From the NCBI RefSeq assembly GCF_024612015.1, contig NZ_CP102512.1:5952001-6016000 (forward strand): 64,000 nt of DNA, read 5' to 3'. This stretch comes from Streptomyces sp. CA-210063 (GTDB lineage: Bacteria; Actinomycetota; Actinomycetes; Streptomycetales; Streptomycetaceae). The position numbers were made by a program, and so were the translations under genes. This document shows positions 1 through 9,429 of the stretch, piece by piece (positions within the stretch are counted from its first letter, which is position 1; each line of letters opens with the position of its first letter). Under the pieces are notes generated by a model. That model did not search any database, was not told where the DNA came from, and saw only the letters and a program-made list of their open reading frames with translations.

Positions 1-639
1 ATGCAGGTGCCCGGTGGTGGGGACTACCGGGACTTCCTGATGCCGGGGATGTTCGTGATGACGATGGCCTTCGGGTTCATCAACACGGCGACGCTGGTGG
101 TCTACGACTCCACCAAGGGTGTCATCGACCGCTTCCGCTCCATGCCGATGGCGCCGTCGGCGGTGGTCGCGGGGCGGGGTGTGACCGATCTCCTCGTCGC
201 CTGCGCGGAGTTGGCCATCATGATGCTGACGGCCTTCGCGATGGGCTGGCGCCCGGACGCGGGCCTCGGCTTCCTGGGCGCGTTCGGCCTGCTCCTCTGG
301 CTCCGCTTCGCGCTGATCTGGGTCGGCGTCTGGCTGGGCCTGATGGTCCCCAACCCGGAGGCGGCGGGCGGTCTCTTCGCCGTCGCGTTCCCGCTGACCA
401 TGATCTCCAGCATTTTCGTGGCCCCGCAGCTCATGCCCGACTGGCTGGGCTGGATCGCCGCCTGGAACCCGATCTCCTCCACGGCCGCCGCGACCCGCGA
501 ACTGTTCGGGACGCCGGTCGGCGGCGGCGACGCCTGGATCGAACAGAACGCGCTGCTGATGGCCGGGGTCTGGCCGGTGGTGCTGACGGCGATCTTCCTG
601 CCGCTGGCGGTGCGGAGGTTCCAGAAGCTGAGCCGGTGA
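1..639 (+). CDS. ABC-2 type (DrrB-like) transporter permease, 5' truncated by the window edge
   Basis: This is the C-terminal part of a multidrug-type ABC permease. Visible segments match the ABC-2 membrane domain: a helix near residues 13-32, further helices near 64-82, 92-116 and 123-143, and a last one near 185-205. The conserved loop with [12 protein letters not shown] before the final helix is typical of DrrB-like exporters, where it is followed by a short basic tail (here RRFQKLSR). The first base of the window happens to start an ATG codon, but about 212 residues is shorter than the usual 240-280 for the family, so the true start is probably upstream, together with the ATPase partner. 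The exported substrate cannot be inferred. Confidence 0.85.
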   Translation: MQVPGGGDYRDFLMPGMFVMTMAFGFINTATLVVYDSTKGVIDRFRSMPMAPSAVVAGRGVTDLLVACAELAIMMLTAFAMGWRPDAGLGFLGAFGLLLWLRFALIWVGVWLGLMVPNPEAAGGLFAVAFPLTMISSIFVAPQLMPDWLGWIAAWNPISSTAAATRELFGTPVGGGDAWIEQNALLMAGVWPVVLTAIFLPLAVRRFQKLSR

Positions 640-2364
<1,725 letters not shown>

Positions 2365-2382
2365 CCGTGGCGTGAGATGGGG

Positions 2383-2404
2383 GCGCCCGGTGCTCGCCGG
2401 GCGC
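2383..2404 (+). terminator. Hairpin terminator after the endoglucanase gene
   Basis: An 8-bp perfect GC stem (2383-2390 with 2397-2404) with a 6-nt loop starts 18 bp after the stop codon. There is no T-run, as is usual in Streptomyces. Confidence 0.55.
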
Positions 2405-2601
2405 GCTCGTCGGTGGGGGGCGTGATGTTCAGGATTGACCCAACCACCCCCTTTCTGTGGGTCACTTGAGCGTTCTCAATGACTCAATTCAGTCAAGTCT
2501 TGGTCGAATACGTTCTTGTGTGGCGCGTTCTTCCGGAACCATGCGGCACGGGCCGCGTACCTCGCGGACCTGAACCCCCCTCACCGTTGCGAGAGAACGC
2601 C

Positions 2602-4218
2602 ATGAGAAGAAGCGCAGCCGTGTTCTGCGGCGCCACCGTCGTCCTGGCGGGGACGCTCACAGCCGTCCCCGCCAACGCCAGCGCGTCGCAGTCCGCGAAC
2701 ACCGTCCAGGCCGCCGCCGCGAAGGTCGCCTGGAAGAAGTGCGCCACGGACGACTATCCGACGCTCCAGTGCGCGTCGGTGAAGGTGCCGCTCAACTACG
2801 CGAAGCCGGGCGGGAAGAAGATCACGCTGGCTCTGTCCCGCGTGCCGCACACCTCGAAGACGTACCAGGGCCCGCTGCTGGTCAACCCGGGCGGTCCCGG
2901 CGGCAGCGGTCTGACGCTGGCCGGGTTCGTCGCGTCCTCGCTGCCGAAGAAGGTGGCGGCCCAGTACGACGTCGTCGGCTTCGACCCGCGCGGCGTGGGC
3001 AAGAGCAAGCCCGCCCTGGACTGCAAGCCCGGCTACTTCAACCCGGTGCGCCCGGACTCCGTGCCCAGCACGTCCGCGATCGAGAAGGCCAACCTCTCGC
3101 GCGCCCAGTCCTTCGCCAAGGCCTGCGGCACGAAGTACAAGGACGTCCTGCCGTACATCAACACCATCAGTGCCGTGAAGGACCTGGACTCGATCCGGAA
3201 GGCCCTCGGCGCGAAGAAGATCAACTACTTCGGCTACTCGTACGGCACGTACCTCGGCGCGGTCTACGCCAAGCTGTACCCCCAGCGGGTGCGGCGCCTG
3301 GTGCTGGACTCGATCGTCGACCCGACGGGCGTCTGGTACGAGGACAACCTCGACCAGGACTACGCCTTCGACAAGCGCCACAAGGCGCTCATGGCGTGGA
3401 TAGCCAAGTACGACTCCACCTACAAGCTCGGCACCGACCCGGCGAAGATCGAGGCCAAGTGGTACGCCATGCGGGCGGCCCTCGCCAAGAAGCCCGCGGG
3501 CGGCAAGGTGGGCGCCTCCGAACTGGAGGACACCTTCCTCCCGGGCGGCTACTACAACGGCTACTGGCCGTACCTCGCCGAGGCGTTCGCGGCCTACGTG
3601 AACAAGGGCGACGCCGATCCGCTGGTCGAGGCGTACGAGAACTTCGCCGCCATCGACTCCTCCGGCGACAACGGCTACAGCGTCTACGCCTCGGTGCAGT
3701 GCCGTGACGCGGCCTGGCCGCGCGACTGGAAGAAGTGGACCAAGGACAACTGGGCGGTGTACAAGAAGGCGCCGTTCATGGCCTGGAACAACGCCTGGTA
3801 CAACGCGCCGTGCGCGTTCTGGCCGACCAAGTCGCTGAAGCCGGTCAATGTCGCCAACTCCAAGCTGCCGCCGGTGCTGCTGTTCCAGGCGACGGACGAC
3901 GCGGCCACCCCGTACCAGGGCGGCGTCACCGTCCACAAGCTGCTCAAGAACTCCAGCCTGGTCGTCGAACAGGGCGGCGGCAACCACGGCATCTCGCTGA
4001 GCGGCAACACCTGCCTCGACAAGTACCTGGCGACGTACCTCACCAACGGCAAGGTGCCGCGTGGCAAGGGCAAGGTCGACGCCGTCTGCAAGAAGCTGCC
4101 CGACCCGAAGCCGCAGGCCGCGCAGCAGAGCTCGGCGCAGTCGACGCTGAGCACGGCCCCGGAAACCGCCGCGACGAACGGTGACACCCTGCACGGCATC
4201 CTCGGCTTCCGCGGCTGA
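2602..4218 (+). CDS. Secreted tripeptidyl aminopeptidase-like serine hydrolase (alpha/beta hydrolase)
   Basis: This 538-residue exported enzyme belongs to the Streptomyces SlpD/SlpE/Tap family, which releases N-terminal peptides from proteins. The ATG at 2602 follows GAGAG and starts a signal peptide ending near ANA/ASA (residues 26-30). An in-frame upstream start exists but would bury the signal. Oxyanion-hole residues lie in NPGGPGGSG. The nucleophile is S213 in GYSYG, the acid is D432 or D433 in the TDDAATP turn, and the base is H462 in GGNHG. The C-terminal TAP-like domain contains the Cys-rich VQCRD and PCAFWP segments, and an Ala/Ser/Gln-rich tail follows residue 495. The upstream region holds the small AT-rich inverted repeats TTGAGCGTTCTCAA (2466-2479) and TGACTCAATTCAGTCA (2480-2495), possible regulatory sites of unknown meaning. 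Confidence 0.92.
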   Translation: MRRSAAVFCGATVVLAGTLTAVPANASASQSANTVQAAAAKVAWKKCATDDYPTLQCASVKVPLNYAKPGGKKITLALSRVPHTSKTYQGPLLVNPGGPGGSGLTLAGFVASSLPKKVAAQYDVVGFDPRGVGKSKPALDCKPGYFNPVRPDSVPSTSAIEKANLSRAQSFAKACGTKYKDVLPYINTISAVKDLDSIRKALGAKKINYFGYSYGTYLGAVYAKLYPQRVRRLVLDSIVDPTGVWYEDNLDQDYAFDKRHKALMAWIAKYDSTYKLGTDPAKIEAKWYAMRAALAKKPAGGKVGASELEDTFLPGGYYNGYWPYLAEAFAAYVNKGDADPLVEAYENFAAIDSSGDNGYSVYASVQCRDAAWPRDWKKWTKDNWAVYKKAPFMAWNNAWYNAPCAFWPTKSLKPVNVANSKLPPVLLFQATDDAATPYQGGVTVHKLLKNSSLVVEQGGGNHGISLSGNTCLDKYLATYLTNGKVPRGKGKVDAVCKKLPDPKPQAAQQSSAQSTLSTAPETAATNGDTLHGILGFRG

Positions 4219-4272
4219 CCGCGTCGCCTGTCTGAGCATCACCTCGTACGGGCCTGAGCATCACCGCGTACG

Positions 4273-4319
4273 GCAATGACAAGGGCGCCCGGCGATACGC
4301 CGGGCGCCCTTGTCATTGC
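4273..4319. terminator. Strong bidirectional terminator between convergent genes
   Basis: A 22-bp perfect stem (4273-4294 with 4298-4319) with a 3-nt loop sits between the peptidase gene (+) and the MDMPI gene (-). It ends in CAATGACAAGGG/CCCTTGTCATTG, giving A- and T-containing flanks in both directions. A short direct repeat of TGAGCATCACC plus CGTACGG (about 4233-4250 and 4255-4273) precedes it. Confidence 0.85.
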
Positions 4320-4390
4320 GTGGGGCGATGCGGGACTCCCGATCGGATCGCACCGGATGCCATGGCCGGGGCGGCGTGTTGAGGCGTCGG

Positions 4391-5251
4391 TCAGTAGACG
4401 ATCGACACGATCTGGCAGGCGGCCTCGGCCAGCTCGCGGTCGCCGTCGATGCGGGCGCGAGAGAGGGCGGTGTCGGGCTGGATGCCGCGGGTGCACAGGC
4501 GCCAGGCGGCCTCCGCATCCAGACGTACGAGCGCGGCGGGACGTCCGGCGTCCGGCTCGGCGAGTGACCAGCGGCGGTGGCCGGTTGCCGTGACCGTCCA
4601 ACTGCCGCCGGCCGGTCCGTCGATCCGCACCTGGACCTGCGTGCCCACCGGCGCGACGACCTCGCGCAGGGTGTGGGGCAGGGCCCGCATGAAGGTGTCC
4701 AGCACCACGGTCAGGAACCGCGGATCAGGATCGGTGTCCTGGCCGACCGCGTGGCCGATCTGTTGGCGATGGGTCCAGAACTCGGTGAACTCGCGGGCGC
4801 TGTCCAGCCACATCGGTGCCGGGTCGACGCCGGCCCAGGACACCCCCAGCGACAGGGAATCGGGGTCGGTGGCCTCGAAGAACCGGGCGGTCTGACCGCC
4901 GATGAGGCCGAGGGTGTCGGTGAGCGCGGCCGGGCTCACCCGGGAGAAGGCGTCCACCCATTCCTGGTTGACGCGGTGGATGAACGCCTCCAGCGTCTCG
5001 CCCCGTGCGAAGGCGGGACCTTCCCGGTGGGCGTCGCGGTGGCGGGCAAGGCGCCCGTAGCAGTCGCCCAGGAGGTGTGCGGCGAGATCGTGGACGGTCC
5101 AGCCCGGCACCGCTTCCTTGCCCCAGTCTGCGGGCGCGAGGCCGCGCAACGTGGCCATCAGCGCGGCGTGTTCCGGAGCGAACAGAGAGCGGGCGTCGAT
5201 CGGGGCACCGAGCCAGGACCGACTCGGCACGTCATTGAGCGGGGAGTCCAT
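4391..5251 (-). CDS. Maleylpyruvate isomerase/MDMPI-family protein (mycothiol-dependent DinB-like fold)
   Basis: About 286 residues with an N-terminal DinB-like four-helix metal-binding domain of the mycothiol-dependent maleylpyruvate isomerase type. It shows a GWTVHDLAAHLLGD segment (residues about 51-64 from this start) and an EFWTHRQQIGHAV helix carrying the second set of metal ligands. The C-terminal half resembles the MDMPI C-terminal beta-rich domain. The ATG at 5251 (MDSPLND) is preferred over the start 12 codons upstream because the longer N-terminus lacks family resemblance. The reaction is unknown, since such proteins in Streptomyces are mostly uncharacterised thiol-dependent enzymes. 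It stands alone, converging on the peptidase gene across a shared terminator. Confidence 0.8.
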   Translation of the reverse strand: MDSPLNDVPSRSWLGAPIDARSLFAPEHAALMATLRGLAPADWGKEAVPGWTVHDLAAHLLGDCYGRLARHRDAHREGPAFARGETLEAFIHRVNQEWVDAFSRVSPAALTDTLGLIGGQTARFFEATDPDSLSLGVSWAGVDPAPMWLDSAREFTEFWTHRQQIGHAVGQDTDPDPRFLTVVLDTFMRALPHTLREVVAPVGTQVQVRIDGPAGGSWTVTATGHRRWSLAEPDAGRPAALVRLDAEAAWRLCTRGIQPDTALSRARIDGDRELAEAACQIVSIVY

Positions 5252-5409
5252 GACCGAAGCCTGCCAACCGAATGTCCCGACGGCCATCGGATATCCGGCC
5301 CTGGCCCCGACTGAAGTGTCGTTCGGGTGCTGCGTTCCTAAGGGCTGTCCCGTGATCGCTGGTCACACGTGTCCAACGCCCTCATGCTGGGCTTGGGTCA
5401 GCGGGGGCG

Positions 5410-5937
5410 TCATTGGTTGTCGATGCGCAGGCTCCGGATGTACCAGTCGAGTGCTGTCCCGTCCTCGCCGTGCGTGTGCTTGCCAGGGGTAAACCCTGCC
5501 CGCTGGGCGACTGCGGCAGATGCGGCGTTCTCCGGCTCTACCCGGATCACCGCCTCCTGTCCGCCCTCACTTGCCGCGTATCGGGAGACCAGGCGCACCG
5601 CGCGGGTGGCCAGGCCGCGTCCTCTCCAGAACGGGTAGAGGCCGTAGGCGACATTCACCTGGCCTGGCGCCAAGCCCTCTGCTGCGAACCGCAGATCGAT
5701 CGTCCCCGCGAGCGTCTCGTCGGCGCCTACCCGTATACCGAAAGCGCGGAGTGGTCCGGCCGTGTCCCACTGCTCCCGGCAGTGCCGGATGTACGCTTCG
5801 ACACCCTCGCGTGTGCCGGGACCGCCGCTGAGCCAGCGAACCAACGGCTCATCCTCGCCCGCGAGGTGCGCCTCCACATCGTCCAGGCGCAGCGGGGACA
5901 GCGTGATGATCCCGTCGGACAGCTTCACTTCATGCAT
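5410..5937 (-). CDS. GNAT-family N-acetyltransferase
   Basis: 175 residues from the ATG at 5937 (MHEVKL); an in-frame ATG 12 codons upstream is less likely. The acetyl-CoA pyrophosphate-binding motif is RGRGLATRAV, followed by the family's beta4-alpha3 region and an RVEPENAASAAVAQRAGF segment. The fold and order resemble ribosomal-protein-alanine/RimJ-type acetyltransferases, in which an acyl group is moved from acetyl-CoA to an amine. The substrate cannot be deduced. It is divergent from the next gene (+), with about 97 bp between the two start codons. Confidence 0.85.
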   Translation of the reverse strand: MHEVKLSDGIITLSPLRLDDVEAHLAGEDEPLVRWLSGGPGTREGVEAYIRHCREQWDTAGPLRAFGIRVGADETLAGTIDLRFAAEGLAPGQVNVAYGLYPFWRGRGLATRAVRLVSRYAASEGGQEAVIRVEPENAASAAVAQRAGFTPGKHTHGEDGTALDWYIRSLRIDNQ

Positions 5938-6034
5938 CCGGCGATTCTTGACGCCGGAGCTGCGTCGCGCCATGGGATTCCGCGCGGACAGCCGGGCTCG
6001 CGCTGCGGCGAACCGATGTTGAGAGACTCAAGCC

Positions 6035-6511
6035 ATGGGATCTTGGGGAACCTTGGGGCCGGCGCTGTTGTCTCTGGCAGGTGTTGCGCTCGGCGCGGGC
6101 GGATCGCTGTTTGGTCAGTACCTCGTCTCGCGAGCAGGTACCCGGCAGCTCGAAGTGCAGGAGTCAGCCGCGCACCGGGCGGAGCTCAAGAGCGCGGTCC
6201 TGAAGTTCCTGGGCATTGCGTCGCAGGTGGAGAAGGCGGCGCTCGCGCGCTTGAGCAGTGGCGACGCCGCGGCCGATCCCGTGCTCGACCAGCTCGTCGA
6301 TGATCTGTGGTTGGCGCAGGCGGAGATCGACCTTGCGGCCAGAAGCGAGCCCCTGCGGGGGGCCGCCTACCGTTATGCAGCCCGCCTTGCCGAGGCGGCC
6401 CGGGGCGAGATAGCCGATGGGTCCGCGCTGCGCGGGCCGCAGGTGCAGTTCTTTGACGCGGCGTATGATGACATGTGGCCTGGCCAGCGGCGAGCGGCTG
6501 GGATTCCGTGA
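6035..6511 (+). CDS. Small single-pass membrane protein of unknown function
   Basis: 158 residues starting at ATG 6035. A hydrophobic Gly/Ala/Leu helix (residues about 7-30) is followed by a long, charged, probably helical cytoplasmic region (about 36-125) rich in Ala, Glu and Arg. Similar short proteins beginning MGSWGTLGP are common in Streptomyces and have no known function. They often sit near HTH/DUF397 loci, as here. A 28-codon stretch in another frame just downstream (6523-6609) reads like coding sequence and may be a detached or decayed extension. Confidence 0.6.
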   Translation: MGSWGTLGPALLSLAGVALGAGGSLFGQYLVSRAGTRQLEVQESAAHRAELKSAVLKFLGIASQVEKAALARLSSGDAAADPVLDQLVDDLWLAQAEIDLAARSEPLRGAAYRYAARLAEAARGEIADGSALRGPQVQFFDAAYDDMWPGQRRAAGIP

Positions 6512-6687
6512 CACCTCTGTAAGACGGTGCGGCGGAACTGCATCGCCACACCGTGTACGGCGCCGAGGCGCGTGAGTTGATTCTGAAGGCGATCGAGGCG
6601 CTGCACTGATGTCCGGCGTGGCTCCGCCCCGCCGGATGGGGCGACGGGCTGGCGGGACGGGACGGCCGGGCCTTGGGCCAACGGCCC

Positions 6688-6918
6688 CTAGCCCTGCGTG
6701 AAGTGGTCGAACTCCCCGGCCTTCGCGCCCGCGAGCATGGCGGCGATCTCGGAGTGGGTGAAGAGGAGGGCGGGGCCGTTCGGGGCCTTGCTGTGTCGGA
6801 TGGCTATGCCGTTTTCGTGGGCGGCGAACTCGACGCAATCGCCGTCGCCTCCGGAGGCCGATGACTTCTGCCATGTGGCGGTCAGTTCGGAGGCGTTGGG
6901 GATTATGTGCTGCGACAT
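6688..6918 (-). CDS. DUF397 domain protein (WhiJ-locus type small protein)
   Basis: 76 residues with the DUF397 signature: a W-x-K-S-S start (TWQKSSASGGDGDCVEFA), then a beta-rich core and a conserved F-x-x-F near the C-terminus (EFDHF). Proteins of this family are the small partner in Streptomyces whiJ/abaA-type loci, which also encode an HTH regulator and often an ATP-binding anti-sigma-like protein and influence development or antibiotic production. It starts 7 bp after the HTH gene's stop on the same strand, so the two are almost certainly co-transcribed. The partners are presumed to bind each other. Confidence 0.88.
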   Translation of the reverse strand: MSQHIIPNASELTATWQKSSASGGDGDCVEFAAHENGIAIRHSKAPNGPALLFTHSEIAAMLAGAKAGEFDHFTQG

Positions 6919-6924
6919 GGCTGA

Positions 6925-7809
6925 CTATCCTTCGCGGTATCCATTGAGGTGACGTTCGATGAGTTCCAATGATTCGGCTCCTCTCAGGGAGGCCGACATC
7001 ATGAGCCGTTTGAACAGTCGGCTGTACGCCTGGACTTCGTCGGTCTCTTCCAGAAACCTGTTGCCGGTCAGACCTTCCAGGTAGACGACGTCAGGCTCCC
7101 AGCGTTGGGGAAATGTGAGTACTACGAACGGCCCGAACAGTGCTGCGTGAGACTCTGAGGCTTCTGGCAATACGTGGATGTTGACTGTGCCGGGGTATTC
7201 CTTGGCCATGATGAGGAGATGTTCGAGTTGTGCTGCCATGACTTCGGGCCCGCCGACGGCATGCCGGAACACCGACTCCGAGATGACACCCCAGAAAACC
7301 AGCGGGTTTGGCCGATCGAAGACGCTCTGCCGCTTTGCTCGAATACTCAGCCGCTCGGTTCGCTCTTCCTCGGCCATGCCCGGAAAGTGCTGATCAAGAA
7401 CGGCAGCCGCATAGTCGTACGTCTGCAACAGCCCGGGAACCAGTGTGGTCTGAACGTTGTACGTGTCCGACGCATCCGATTCGTAGCCGATGAAGTCGGC
7501 GTACATGGTGCTCACCACCGAGCGGATGTCGGTCTCCCAGCCGCGGACATTTCCCCGGCGGCGGAGGTCGATCACGTAGCCGCGAAGGCTTCGGTCCTGC
7601 ACCTTGTAGCGATCGAGTAGCGAGCTCAGGTCCGAATCGGAGATGCCGATACGCCCGGACTCGATGCGCGACAATTTCGCTTCCGACCAGCCGAGTCCGC
7701 GGGCAACGGTGTCCTGGCTCCCGTGCCCTCCGTCCTCGCGCAAACCTCGCAGGATGGACCCGAGCCGCACTTGACGCGCAGTCGGCTGCAAGATCCGGCG
7801 CGTGGCCAT
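6925..7809 (-). CDS. XRE-family HTH regulator with DUF5753 (WhiJ-like)
   Basis: 294 residues from ATG 7809, preceded by a G-rich Shine-Dalgarno sequence. An upstream in-frame start would add 36 residues of unrelated sequence. The N-terminal Cro/C1-type HTH (about residues 10-65) includes GSQDTVARGLGWSEAKLSRIESGR. The remaining two thirds are the DUF5753 ligand-binding-like domain, with EYPGTVNIHVLPE and a VYLEGLTGNRFLEE segment near the end. It lies immediately upstream of the DUF397 gene and is divergent from the ATP-binding protein gene. This three-gene arrangement is the classic Streptomyces WhiJ-type module. The target genes are unknown. Confidence 0.88.
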   Translation of the reverse strand: MATRRILQPTARQVRLGSILRGLREDGGHGSQDTVARGLGWSEAKLSRIESGRIGISDSDLSSLLDRYKVQDRSLRGYVIDLRRRGNVRGWETDIRSVVSTMYADFIGYESDASDTYNVQTTLVPGLLQTYDYAAAVLDQHFPGMAEEERTERLSIRAKRQSVFDRPNPLVFWGVISESVFRHAVGGPEVMAAQLEHLLIMAKEYPGTVNIHVLPEASESHAALFGPFVVLTFPQRWEPDVVYLEGLTGNRFLEETDEVQAYSRLFKRLMMSASLRGAESLELIERHLNGYREG

Positions 7810-8000
7810 GAGGTGCCCCCTTCTTGGTCTGGGCAGCGATAACAGAGTGCAGGGCACCTGTCTGCCCCGTGACTTGGTGAGCACTCGAACGAGTGCATGT
7901 GGGCTGCATGGTTGCATGCCCGCCGAGCTGGTTGCAGGATTGCATCCGTAGTTGGATGCTCACTGTCCGCTCTGCCGCACCCCCCGAGGGGCTGATTGCC

Positions 8001-8429
8001 ATGCCTGGACCCACCACACACCGTCAGTATCCCACCACCAACCGTTCGGTAGCCCGCGCCCGTTCGGACAGCCTCGCCTTCCTCTCCTTCTGCGGTATCG
8101 GCCGGGAGGAGGAATTCGCGGGTGATCTGGTGCTTGTCATCAGCGAGTTGGTGACGAATGCCGTAACTCACGGTCGGGCGCCGGGTACTTCCGGCCGACG
8201 GGTCGGCATGTCCATCGAAAAGGACGGCAACGTCTTCCGCGTGGAAGTGCGGGACACCCAGAGCGATGCGATGCCCGTGCTGTGCGAGGCGCGAATTGGC
8301 CTGGACGGCGGGGGCAGAGGGCTCTGGCTCGTCGACTCCCTGGCGGACAAGTGGGGCGTGCGGCCGGAAGGTGTCGGGAAAACCGTGTGGGCCGAGAAGG
8401 AATTCGGCGCGGGGAACGTCGGCGAGTGA
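8001..8429 (+). CDS. ATP-binding anti-sigma-factor-like protein (HATPase_c)
   Basis: 142 residues of the RsbW/SpoIIAB-type GHKL ATPase fold. The N-box is ISELVTNAVTHG (residues about 49-60), the G1 region is VEVRDTQSD, and a Gly-rich lid GLDGGGRGLWLVDSLADKWG follows. ATG 8001 is preferred because GAGGGGC sits 7-12 bp upstream; other in-frame starts exist further upstream. Such proteins bind ATP and may hold or phosphorylate a sigma or anti-anti-sigma partner. The partner here is not visible in the window. It is divergent from the HTH/DUF397 pair and completes the WhiJ-type module. Confidence 0.88.
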   Translation: MPGPTTHRQYPTTNRSVARARSDSLAFLSFCGIGREEEFAGDLVLVISELVTNAVTHGRAPGTSGRRVGMSIEKDGNVFRVEVRDTQSDAMPVLCEARIGLDGGGRGLWLVDSLADKWGVRPEGVGKTVWAEKEFGAGNVGE

Positions 8430-8504
8430 AACAAAGGTGCCCCGCAGCGGCGTAGCGGGCCGATGCGGGGCGGTGTGCCAACAGCAAGCGAAGGAGCTGT
8501 CGAC

Positions 8505-8876
8505 GTGCGGAACCCTATCGTCTGGTTGCTCGGCAGCCTGGCCGTTTTGCGCATCAGACGGCCACGCAGCCGAGGCGGGCCCCTGCCGGACCCCAGCAAC
8601 GCCGTACCGGCATCGGATACGCCTCCGGAGACGCCCCGCGAATGGCACCTGAATCCCGGCAGGGCCCGTTGGGCGCGCTGGGCGAGGCGGGCCGAGCGGC
8701 TGCGGTGGAGTGGGCGGAGCCTCCCGTTGCTGCCAGAGGAGGAGTGCTGGCAGCGGGGGACTGGCGGGTGCCGGCGGCGTCCTGTCGGGCTGACCGACTG
8801 GGAGCAGTGGGAGACAGGGCACCCGGTGCGTACGTATGTGATCGTCGCCCTGGGCGAGGGGGCGGGCCATGGGTGA
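8505..8876 (+). CDS. Small basic hypothetical protein
   Basis: 123 residues from GTG 8505, chosen because AAGGAG lies 8 bp upstream. The N-terminal hydrophobic helix NPIVWLLGSLAVL could be a membrane anchor. It is followed by an Arg-rich stretch, a Pro-rich linker and Trp-rich basic sequence. Short proteins that begin with this NPIVWLLG segment frequently follow the ATPase gene in Streptomyces WhiJ-type loci. No function is known. It overlaps the next gene by 8 bp. Confidence 0.6.
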   Translation: MRNPIVWLLGSLAVLRIRRPRSRGGPLPDPSNAVPASDTPPETPREWHLNPGRARWARWARRAERLRWSGRSLPLLPEEECWQRGTGGCRRRPVGLTDWEQWETGHPVRTYVIVALGEGAGHG

Positions 8877-9051
8877 TCGTGCCGCTCGGGTACTGCGCGC
8901 GGTGGATGAGCGGGAGTTCCTCGCCTGGGCCACGCATGTGCGGAGGTGCGGCAATGGGTGTCGGGTCAGCCTGGGCGTGGAGTGCGCTGAGGCGGTCCCT
9001 CTGCGTGAAGCCGTGCATGAGGCGCGGGCGAGGGCGGCGCCTGGCCCGTGA
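8869..9051 (+). CDS. Very small hypothetical protein with paired cysteines
   Basis: 60 residues, starting inside the end of the preceding gene (ATGGGTGA overlap), which suggests translational coupling. The central HVRRCGNGCRVSLGVECAEA has three cysteines (C-x3-C-x6-C) that could bind metal or form a disulfide. A helical Ala/Arg tail follows. It resembles short Cys-containing Streptomyces proteins found in the same setting. No function is assigned. Confidence 0.5.
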   Translation: MGDRAARVLRAVDEREFLAWATHVRRCGNGCRVSLGVECAEAVPLREAVHEARARAAPGP

Positions 9052-9058
9052 GCGCTGA

Positions 9059-9085
9059 GGCGCCCGGCGGCGGTCGCCGGGTGCC
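9059..9085. terminator. Hairpin between convergent small genes
   Basis: An 11-bp stem (9059-9069 with 9075-9085, one G-T wobble) with a 5-nt loop lies between the 60-residue ORF (+) and the 78-residue ORF (-). It probably serves both strands. Confidence 0.65.
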
Positions 9086-9104
9086 CTACGAACGTGCGGA
9101 CGTG

Positions 9105-9341
9105 TCACGGCGGTCCGACTTGGACCCCGGCCACGGCGTACCGGCCGAAGCGGGAGCGCAGTCGACGCCAGGTGGGCAGCCGTAGCTGACGGGAAGCGTC
9201 CGGAGTGGTCGGTGGGTCCGGTACGACCGGGGCGTTCGGGAGGGCCGACAGGGCGTCGGCCTTGGTGAGCCAGGTGTCGAACACGCCGCGGAACAGGGGG
9301 TGGGTCTGGGTGGTCGGTAGGGAGCGCCTTACGGAAGCCAC
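9105..9341 (-). CDS. Small hypothetical protein divergent from the MocR regulator
   Basis: 78 residues from GTG 9341, chosen because GCGAGGAG lies 7-14 bp upstream. The visible core is HPLFRGVFDTWLTKADALSA, then a Pro-rich segment and a basic C-terminus (RLPTWRRLRSRFGRYA). It has no recognised domain. Its position, divergent from a MocR/GabR-type regulator with 88 bp between starts, makes it a candidate target of that regulator. Confidence 0.5.
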   Translation of the reverse strand: MASVRRSLPTTQTHPLFRGVFDTWLTKADALSALPNAPVVPDPPTTPDASRQLRLPTWRRLRSRFGRYAVAGVQVGPP

Positions 9342-9429
9342 GACATTCTCCTCGCAGTCGTCATTTCGTGCTCGTCTTCGTTCGTCTTCGACGTTACGGA
9401 GAAATGGCTCGCTGATACCGTCCAATGGC

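Noticed and set aside
4232..4273. Insertion-sequence scar (short direct repeat of TGAGCATCACC plus CGTACGG)
   Set aside because: Too short and without inverted ends or transposase; more likely a local duplication next to the terminator.
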